Shown: one piece after another, positions 57,631 through 64,000 of the stretch
How positions within the stretch are numbered: position 1 is the stretch's first letter
Layout of the letters: each line of letters opens with the position of its first letter
Origin: Cycas panzhihuaensis
Taxonomy: Eukaryota; Cycadophyta
Direction of reading: 5' to 3'
Assembly: GCA_023213395.1 (NCBI GenBank)
Contig: CM041465.1
Location: 175,219,741-175,283,740 of the forward strand
DNA length: 64,000 nucleotides
The notes under the pieces: generated by a model
What the model saw: the letters and a program-made list of their open reading frames with translations, nothing else
Databases searched by the model: none
Told to the model about the DNA's origin: nothing
Program-made: the position numbers and the translations under genes

Positions 57631-58185
57631 GTCCTTCCCATTCCCCATCAAAAATGGGAAGAAATTTCTATGGATTTTATTACAGGTCTTCCGTATTCAA
57701 AAGGAAGAGACATAATTTTTGTAGTGGTAGACAAATTAACTAAATACACCCATTTCAGGGGAACTCAGATAGGAGCAAAAGCAAGCCAAATAGTAGAATT
57801 ATATATGAAAGGAATTCACAAACTACATGGCTTTCCAAAAGTTATAGTCAGCGACAGGGATTCCAAATTCACAAGTCACTTTTGGAAGGAGCTATTCAAA
57901 TCAGCTGGCACTAGCCTACACATGAGCTCAGCATACCACCTGCAGACAGATGGCCAGATAGAAATAATTAACAAATGTGTGGAGGGATACTTAAGAAACT
58001 TCACATCAAATAAACAGAAGCAATCGCTTCGATGGCTCCATTTGGCAAAATGGTGGTATAACACCACATACCACACAGTGGCAAAAATGTCACCATTTCA
58101 AGCACTATATGGGTATGAACCTCCATCACTCTTGAATTGGCTAAATACGTATAAAGTGCAAGCAGTCCAAGAAAACTTGCAATAG
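57600..58185 (+). pseudogene. E11 integrase core
   Basis: After a frameshift near 57630: SMDFITGLPYSKGRDIIFVVVD (Asp), VIVSDRDSKFTSHFWKELF (Asp), TDGQIEIINKCVEGYLR (Glu), WWYNTTYHTVAKMSPFQALYGYEPP. All three catalytic residues are kept. A TAG at 58183 separates it from the C-terminal region in the same frame. Confidence 0.93.
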
Positions 58186-58668
58186 ATGCAAGAAACAATG
58201 AAAATACTAAAGGATAATTTGGAGATGGCGAAGAATAGGATGAAGCAACAAGCAGATAGAAAGAGATCTGAACGGAGTTTCAGGATAGGAGAATGGGTAT
58301 TCTTAAGACTCCACCCCTACAAACCGATGTCGATGAAAGAAAATAATCAACATAAATTATCAGCAAGATTCTTTAGACCATATCAGATCGAGGAACGCAT
58401 AGGGGAAGTGGCATATCAGTTAAAACTGCCACCAGAAAGCAAAATCCACAATATATTCCACGTGTCTTGTTTAAAAAAAAAGTTGGGTGAAAAGGAGGCT
58501 CCACAAACAAATTTACCAACACTAGATGAAGAAGAAATGATGATAGTGGAACCTGAGGGGATACTGAAGACCAGGGACAAGAATTTGCAATCCAAGATAA
58601 TAAGAGAATATCTCATCAAATTGAAGGCATTGGAGCTTGAAGATGCAATGTGGGAGTCTGAAGAATAG
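58186..58668 (+). pseudogene. E11 integrase C-terminus and chromodomain
   Basis: 160 open codons: GEWVFLRLHPYKPMSM, LSARFFRPYQIEERIGEVAYQLKLP, KIHNIFHVSCLKK, then a chromodomain (about 58550-58665) EPEGILKTRDKNLQSKI...KALELEDAMWESEE. In the third aromatic-cage position the form WESE is kept. Chromodomains of this clade are thought to guide insertion to heterochromatin. Confidence 0.9.
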
Positions 58669-58718
58669 ATGCAGAAAAATGGGCCCTTACCAATGTTTGG
58701 AGGGCAAAGCATGTTTTG

Positions 58719-58731
58719 AAGGGGAGGGACT
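58719..58731 (+). other. E11 polypurine tract
   Basis: AAGGGGAGGGACT directly before the 3' LTR. Confidence 0.88.
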
Positions 58732-59314
58732 TGTAACATTCCAAAAACTAGTCAAAACTATGCCATATAACCATTCAATTCGAAGCCCTCTGAATGTGAA
58801 TTCCAACAGTTCTGATGAAAGTCAATTCCGACATCTATATCAAAAGTTATGACCGTTTAAAATTAACCTGCCAGTTTTGGAGAAGTTCTGGCCAACTTCT
58901 ATTTAAGCAGTACTAAGGATAATATCACCCACCCTGGATGACTTATAATTGAAGCATTTTGATCAATATATATAGGAAGTTTGGGCCACATCCCAAACCA
59001 TCGTCAGAGGTTCTTTTGGTTGCGTATTTTCAATTCTAGGGCTGCAATTAGCTCACCCATTTGGGGGCTGCAGTTTGGAGGGTTCCTCGCTTCGAAGAGG
59101 GGAGCTCACTTCTTCAGGAAAGACTAGTATTTTGTTGTAATTTCGCTCTATTTTGGTATTATTTGATAATAAAGATTATTATTTACTTTTGTAGATTCTG
59201 TAATTCCTATTCCTTGTTCATTTCTTGTTGAATAGCATCTAGTTATTGTTTTTTGTGGATTATTACCTGTATTTTTGAGGAAAATTGCTATAAAAGTAGA
59301 ACCAGATCGCTATA
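58732..59314 (+). repeat. E11 3' LTR
   Basis: Begins TGTAACATTC and ends CGCTATA (C-to-T in the last CA). TATATATA at 58967-58974 and AATAAA at 59168-59173 mirror the 5' copy. Confidence 0.93.
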
Positions 59315-59460
59315 AAGAAAGTTAAAACTATGATGGCTTGGTCCATACAAGGTGAACCAAATTCGACATAACGGAGCAGTGCGGCTCCAACAACTTGATG
59401 GAACACTAATTGAAAAACCAGTCAACGGAAGTCGACTGAAATGATATATGGCAAGTTTAA
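59315..59460 (+). pseudogene. E10 integrase C-terminal tail
   Basis: Reads KLKL.WLGPYKVNQIRHNGAVRLQQLDGTLIEKPVNGSRLK, the same tail as E9 (MRWLGPYNVEQI...VNGS.LKPYT). It continues LLYDSKFCIKPR from 53570 when E11 and one AAGAA are left out. Confidence 0.9.
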
Positions 59461-59548
59461 CAAAAAGTTAAAAAAAAGAAAGACAAAAACCAGGGAAACA
59501 GATTTTCCTCGATGATCTCAAATTATGGAATTTTAAGGAATTGATCAA

Positions 59549-60425
59549 AGATGCAAAAAGGTTGTAACTCGGGATGCAGAAGGTTGCAATCTATAGAGCA
59601 AAATGGTTGCAACTCGGGACACAAAAGTTTGCAATCGAGAATGAAAACCAGTCACAACCTTGATGCGAAAAGTTGTAACAAGGGGAGCAAAGTGGTTGCA
59701 ACCCAGGACACAGAAGGTTGCAACTCGGAAAGTGAAGTAGTTGTAACTCGGACGCAGAAGATTGCATCCCAAGAAACAAAGTGATTTCAACCCGAGACAC
59801 AGAAGGTTGCAAGCAAGAAGCGAAGCAGTTGCAATCTAGACGCAGAAGGTTACAACTAGGGAAGCAAAGCGATTGCAACCAAGAAGCGAAGCGATTGCAA
59901 CTCGGACATAAAAGGTTACAACCAGAAAAGCAAAGCAGTTACAACCCCAAACGCAGAAGGTTGCAACCGAGGAGGTAAAGAGGTTGCAACCCAAGATGCA
60001 GAAGGTTGCAACGAAGAAGCTAAACGATTGCAACTCGAATGCAGAAGGTTGCAACCAAAAAAGTAAAGTGGTTGCAACTCGAGATACAAAAGGTTGCAAC
60101 CAGAGAAGCAAAGTGGTTGCAACCCAAGACACAGAAGGTTGCAACCAGAGAAGCAAAGCGGTTCCAACCCGAGACGCAAAAGGTTGTAACCAGAGAAGCA
60201 AAGTGGTTGCAACACGGATGGAGAAGGTTACAACGTGGAAAGTAATCTGTTACAACTTGGACACAGAAGGTTGAAACTGAAGAAGTAAAACAGTTGCAAC
60301 CTGAGCGGTAAAGTGATTACAATTGAAGAAATAAAACAATTGCAACCTGAGATGCAGAAAGGGAGTAAAATAGTTGCAATACAGAATGTAGAAGGATACA
60401 ACTAATAAAGTGAAAGGATGGCAAC
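59549..60425. repeat. ~22-bp minisatellite with palindromic core GGTTGCAACC
   Basis: About 40 imperfect units of 20-23 bp, alternating two types: (G)ACGCAGAAGGTTGCAACC and AGAAGCAAAGTGGTTGCAACC. The shared core GGTTGCAACC is a perfect 10-bp palindrome. Long open frames in it on both strands change frame between blocks and are a by-product of the repeat. Confidence 0.93.
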
Positions 60426-60660
60426 CAGGTACAACCAAGAAAAGTTAAGGACCGTAACCAAACACAACCGAGGGAAGTAAAGGATTGCAACTAGGTGCAA
60501 CCAAGAAAAGTAAAGGATTGCAAACCGAGAAAAGTAAAGGATCACAACCAGACACAACCAAGGGAAGTAAAGGATTGCAACCAAGCGCAATCTAGAGGAC
60601 TTAAGGATTGCAACCAAGAAGAATAAAAGAATGCAGCCAGGCATAAATTAAAAAGGGAAA
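60426..60660. repeat. Second tandem array, ~33-bp unit
   Basis: CAACCAAGRAAAGTAAAGGATTGCAACCA-like units, five to seven copies, spaced about 33-57 bp. It retains the TTGCAACC core and adds GGAAGTAAAGGA. Confidence 0.8.
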
Positions 60661-61020
60661 GACTATAACTAGATGTAGTCGAGGAAAACATTGTAAGGAA
60701 ACATAACCAGGAATAGCACCAAGTGTAATTAAATAGCAAAAGATTGTTATAAAAAGTTATGCAAAATGGAAGATAATTACATCAATAAAGAAACAGTCAA
60801 ATCAGGAAAATGTAGAAATAAAGCGAGGTACAAGTGGTTAATGATGACGACGACCGTTCGACGAAAATCGTTGGCAATCCGATTGACGCACAAGCCGAGA
60901 TGATTCAAGAAGCAAATATGGTGATAGGTGGACGTCATGCATAGGAGGAGAGAAAAGATGGTACGTTGGGGTGGCAACTTAGTTATTGCAACCATAATTT
61001 GAAATCATAGTGGGTTTTGC
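60661..61020. other. Sequence between arrays and extra ORF
   Basis: About 360 bp, no motif of note. Scattered GCAACC remnants suggest decay of the array. Confidence 0.5.
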
Positions 61021-62823
61021 ATGGTTGAGAGGATACAGGGCAGCAGGGTTGAAGGCAGAAACCAGGAAACTTTGGAAGCAATTACAGAAGATCAAGATGA
61101 AGACTACTAGAGATATTCAGATTAATCTCCGAAGGTAGATAATGAAGGAATTAGGAACGATTGTTGTAATATGCGAAAGGAGGATGCGAGAAAAGTGAAT
61201 CTGACAAAGGCAGAATTTGCACAATATGTGCAAACCGGATTATTTCTAACAGCCATAAAATTTATGTTTGTAATGATTCAACTTAAAGCACACCAACCAG
61301 ATCTTCTAGATACTTCAGCGAAGGCTATTGCACAAGTTTCAGGGTTACTTGATTTAGGTGAAGAGGTGCCTAAGGATAAAAGAATCCCACAGGAGCAAGT
61401 GGCAAAACAATTAGGTGCATAAATATTAGATGTTTCTACATCTGGTATTTGTATCATCGATATTGCAGATAACCTTAGGCATTAGGTAGCTCATTTTCTT
61501 TCTACCCGAGTAATATTAAACCAGAAAAATTTGTATGTACCCATAGAGATGAGATCGACACTTCTACAAGTGGCGAAGGGAGATAAGTTTAACTGGGCTT
61601 CGTTTCTTTCAAGCAAGTTTGCAGAAAAATTGCATAACATCAAAGCAGGTCCATAGTCGGTAGTCTTTTATCATCAAAGCCTACTCCAGGGATTGTTGTA
61701 CTCGCAATGTCCTGATTTGGAACTACCCACAGCAGAATCAGGACAATCGATTATGACTAGATGGATTAATTACTTCAGAAGATGGAGAAAATTTTGACAC
61801 AATGAAATTCAAGATAAAGTGAAGGATTATTTTTTAAGAAAAAGCCAAGTCAGCAACCTTCAACCGACATCAGCAAAAGGAAGAAAGGGAAAATGACAAC
61901 GGGAAGAGGCGACCTTGCTAGCCGACAATCAAAGGGAGAATGATGAACAGAGAACCAGAGAGGAAAAGAACAAAAAGGAGAAGATTAGAAGAGGGAAGTA
62001 GAAGGTAGGTGATGTGTCAGTTAAGAAGGAAGTGGAGGAGGAAGAGCACCAGCCAGCCCCGCAACTTGAGAAACTTGCAAATACTAAAGAAGAAAGAAGA
62101 AAGAAGAGAAAAGTTGCCGCAGAGAAAGCCAAGGGGGAAATTATTGAAATTTTGAATAGTCAGACGACCCAGATGGACTTTGATTACAACAATAAGGAAT
62201 TGACTGAGGAAAGGATTTATCCAATGGAATGCCAGCCCCATAATGTGGCACACTGGAAGATTTCATTCCTAGCTAAAGTCATTTGGCAACTGGTTAGTGA
62301 GCTTGAAGCCTGGAGCAAAAGGCCACCGCCAGACTTGTAGAGGATTCAAAAGACAGAGGATCAGTTGGTCGCTTGTGAGACAAAATTGGAATTTTTGAGC
62401 AAGTTTATTCTGCATTGGGTTGGAGATACTTCTTGAATAGAGCATTTGGTACCAGTTTTCAATGCATTGTTTAATGAGCAAATCCCACAAGGATTGGAGA
62501 AGGTAGTTCGTAAACTGGGAGCCTGGATAATGCATACACAAGAAGATGTTGAATATGCCAATCATTTTTGGTTGATGATTACCTCCTTGCGAAGAGATTT
62601 GTTGTCTGTGGAGACAAGGAAAAGCGAATTGGAAGAGGAAATCGAACAACTGCACTCGAGAGAAAAGGCAACAATGGCCCAACTACAGGCATTACGCAAT
62701 GTTGTCATCTTCTATGATCACTGCAAGAAGTAGGGCATAAACCCACCTTGTACAGTTTATCGGCCTGATCCATAGTGGATTCACACGGAGATGGCAAAGA
62801 TCAGGAAGGACCGAGAAGGCTAA
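61021..62823 (+). pseudogene. E10 extra ORF in env position, unrecognised, ~600 codons
   Basis: One frame runs from ATG 61021 (MVERIQGSRVEG) to TAA 62821 without any frameshift, broken by about a dozen stop codons (for example 61108, 61420, 61654, 61795, 61894, 61999, 62338, 62434, 62731). Parts: a mixed N-terminus with a hydrophobic GLFLTAIKFMFVMI (near 61230-61280); YVPIEMRSTLLQVAKGDKF then NWASFLSSKFAEKL (near 61530-61640); a Lys/Arg/Glu-rich centre (61930-62120); and a C-terminal coiled-coil-like KSELEEEIEQLHSREK (62620-62670). I do not recognise the family. It sits between pol and 3' LTR, where some plant gypsy lineages carry env-like ORFs. Confidence 0.65.
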
Positions 62824-62845
62824 TCTTTTTTGTAGGATGAAGGCT

Positions 62846-62909
62846 AATGACTTTGTAATATTGTTGCTCTTGTGCCTAGTTATACATGTCAATAGGTAGA
62901 ACCACACAT
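62846..62909 (+). repeat. Extra copy of LTR 3' end (U5) next to tRNA complement
   Basis: 64 bp matching 63301-63364 with five differences. It ends ACCACACAT and is followed at once by TGG of the tRNA-Glu complement. Confidence 0.85.
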
Positions 62910-62985
62910 TGGTTCCATTATTGGGACATGAACCCAGGTCTCTCGGGTGAAAGCTGAGTATCCTAACCAACTAGACTACAACGGA
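62910..62985 (-). pseudogene. Complete tRNA-Glu(UUC)-like sequence including CCA
   Basis: The minus strand reads a whole cytosolic-type tRNA-Glu: acceptor TCCGTTG at 62985 pairing with TAATGGA, the D arm with AGTTGGTTAGGATA, anticodon loop CTTTCAC (UUC), a T-arm with changes (TTCATGT), discriminator A, then CCA at 62912-62910. The anticodon and T stems have mismatches. Nuclear tRNA genes of plants do not encode CCA, so this looks copied from a mature tRNA. Confidence 0.85.
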
Positions 62986-63109
62986 GAGATGTGTGCGGTT
63001 GAATTAGTTGCAACCAGATTAATATAATTGAATTGTCAAAGAGTGGTTGCAACCAACTTGAGTTGCAGTTACAAAAGATAAAGTATAAATGTAAAAGGGC
63101 ATTTGGGGG
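62986..63109 (+). other. Region before E10 3' LTR with PPT
   Basis: Contains two further TTGCAACC sites (near 63010 and 63049). At its end GGGCATTTGGGGG precedes the LTR TGTGACAA and is the probable PPT. Confidence 0.55.
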
Positions 63110-63363
63110 TGTGACAATTTTTGCTACTGGTGTGTGGAACGTAGTTCGTCTATATACTTGTACCTACTGTAAATTGTCCCAATGACTATGTGTACTATTT
63201 CGGGTTATCTCTGGTTGTGAGAGGACCAGAGCAACTCGTCATAATGGAATGAATATGGTTTTTGGCCTCATACAATTGTTGTTTTCAGAATGCTTGAATG
63301 AATGACTTTGTAATATTGTTGCTCTTGTGCCTACTTATGCGTGTTGATAGGTAGAACCACACA
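63110..63363 (+). repeat. Probable E10 3' LTR
   Basis: Begins TGTGACAATTTTTGC after a G-run and ends AACCACACA, 254 bp. TCTATATACTT near 63149 is a possible TATA box. Its last 64 bp recur at 62846-62909 before a PBS-like TGG. The 5' partner is outside the visible part of E10. Confidence 0.6.
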
Positions 63364-63364
63364 T

Positions 63365-64000
63365 AGACAAAAACAAAGACCAGTAAAGCCTCAACTTTCT
63401 TTGCTCATTAAGAACGAGATTGAAAATCTTTTAAGGGCAAAATTCATTTACCTTGTTGATGATCCTAAGTGGGTTTCGAATATTGTTCCTATTATGAAGA
63501 AAAATGGAACTATTCAAGTTTGTGTTGACCTTCGTCAACTTAATAAAGGATGTCCTAAGGACGATTATCCTTTACCATTCATCAACTCAATTGTTGATTC
63601 TACTACTGGTTTGAAGTCATGTCTTTGATGGACGCTTTCTCTAGCTATAACCTAACTTGTCTAATTGAAAAAGACCAAATAAAAACCTCATTCACTACCC
63701 CTTGGGGTAACTATGTTTATTGTGTCATGCCACTTGGCTTTATCAATGTTGGTGTTACTTATCAATGAGCAATGACGATTGCATTTCACGATCTCATTTC
63801 TAATGATTTAGTAAACACCTATGTTGATGATCTAAATGGACAATCACATACACGTCTTAACCATTTACATGACTTAAGATTGATATTTGAAAGGCATATC
63901 AAATATCTAATCTGTTTCCTGCCAAATGTGTATTTGATTTTATAGTCGTTATAGCTAGTGTTCAACGGGATCAACATTGATCCTAATAAAGTTAAAGTTG
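63365..64000 (+). pseudogene. E12: Ty3/gypsy reverse transcriptase, Tat/Athila/Ogre style, running off window
   Basis: Reads PVKPQLSLLIKNEIENLLRAKFI (63380-63450), KNGTIQVCVDLRQLNKGCPKDDYPLPFI (63500-63585), then after a frameshift LMDAFSSYNLTCLIEKDQIKTSFTTPWGNYVYCVMPLGFINVGVTYQ, and YVDD at 63820-63831. NKGCPKDDYPLP is the form seen in the Tat/Athila/Ogre branch. The region begins immediately after the E10 LTR end, so E10 probably inserted in this RT. Confidence 0.85.

Larger units (their letters stand above)
53576..59314 (+). mobile_element. E11: full-length chromodomain Ty3/gypsy element nested in E10
   Basis: LTRs of ~585 bp (about 90% identical), PBS, PPT and AAGAA duplications. Gag, protease, RT and RNase H share one frame from 54254 to about 57630, broken only by point stops; integrase and chromodomain follow after one frameshift. 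This is the best-kept gypsy here and the youngest layer in its stack. Confidence 0.96.
59315..63363 (+). mobile_element. E10 second part: integrase tail, minisatellite, extra ORF, 3' LTR
   Basis: After the AAGAA duplication the interrupted E10 integrase resumes, so this is the same element. Downstream come the GGTTGCAACC minisatellite, a 1.8-kb decayed ORF, an LTR-end/tRNA fragment, a G-run PPT and a probable 3' LTR. That all of this belonged to E10 is an inference from order and strand. Confidence 0.7.

Noticed and set aside
59551-60274. Long open frames on both strands through the TTGCAACC array
   Set aside because: They switch frame between blocks and follow from the repeat unit lacking stops. 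No evidence of a protein.
59549-60660. CRISPR-like array
   Set aside because: Units are contiguous and degenerate without unique spacers, in plant nuclear DNA beside retrotransposon genes. It is a minisatellite.
62910-62985. Functional tRNA-Glu gene
   Set aside because: Mismatches in anticodon and T stems, altered T loop, CCA present in DNA, and direct fusion to an LTR end all point to a copied, non-functional tRNA sequence.

Overview
The window reads as nuclear DNA of a land plant with a large, repeat-packed genome. A gymnosperm is my best guess, from the density of old nested LTR retrotransposons and from a host gene whose introns hold whole elements. That guess is an inference; no species can be named. 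Nearly everything is Ty1/copia or Ty3/gypsy sequence in different stages of decay. The only host gene I can support is a fragment of a RelA/SpoT-homologue (RSH) type HD-domain gene on the minus strand: three exons at 21189-21329, 21457-21588 and 21683-21741.

Layout, with my own labels. E1 (1-3345, -) is a decayed copia running off the left edge. E2 (4719-9920, +) is a full-length decayed copia flanked by ~305-bp direct repeats instead of a 5-bp target duplication. At 9921-11940 there is a repeat copy, a CA/TA microsatellite and AT-rich sequence. E3 (11941-21057, -) is a full-length copia with target duplication GTATT, sitting in the RSH intron. E4 (18772-20638, -) is an internally deleted copia inside the 5' LTR of E3 (target duplication TTAAT). 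The RSH exons follow. E5 (22507-26758, +) is a copia-type element with LTRs, PBS and PPT but only a gag-like ORF, so it is non-autonomous. E6 (about 26943-30120, -) is a decayed gypsy.

E7 is an old gypsy (-) split by E8 (33771-38923, -), a fairly well-kept copia with target duplication ATATC; the two E7 halves are about 33361-33770 and 38924-41200. E9 (about 43040-50905, -) is a gypsy with a four-knuckle gag and a second gag-like block between protease and RT. It appears inserted in E10 (+), a related gypsy seen at 50906-53575 and 59315-63363. E11 (53576-59314, +), a chromodomain gypsy with target duplication AAGAA, splits the 3' end of the E10 pol. Past its pol, E10 carries a ~0.9-kb minisatellite built on the palindrome GGTTGCAACC, a ~600-codon unrecognised ORF in the env position, and a piece of LTR end joined to the complement of a whole tRNA-Glu including CCA. 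E12 (63365-64000, +) is another gypsy RT, of Tat/Athila/Ogre style, leaving the window.

The elements do not work together as a system; they record layers of insertion. Their shared logic is standard: LTR promoter and polyadenylation signal, tRNA primer site, gag, protease, RT/RNase H and integrase, with pol order PR-IN-RT-RH in copia and PR-RT-RH-IN in gypsy. Most premature stops fit C-to-T change at methylated sites. The most interesting material is in the last 5 kb, where the E10 extra ORF, the palindromic minisatellite and the LTR-tRNA chimera lie together.
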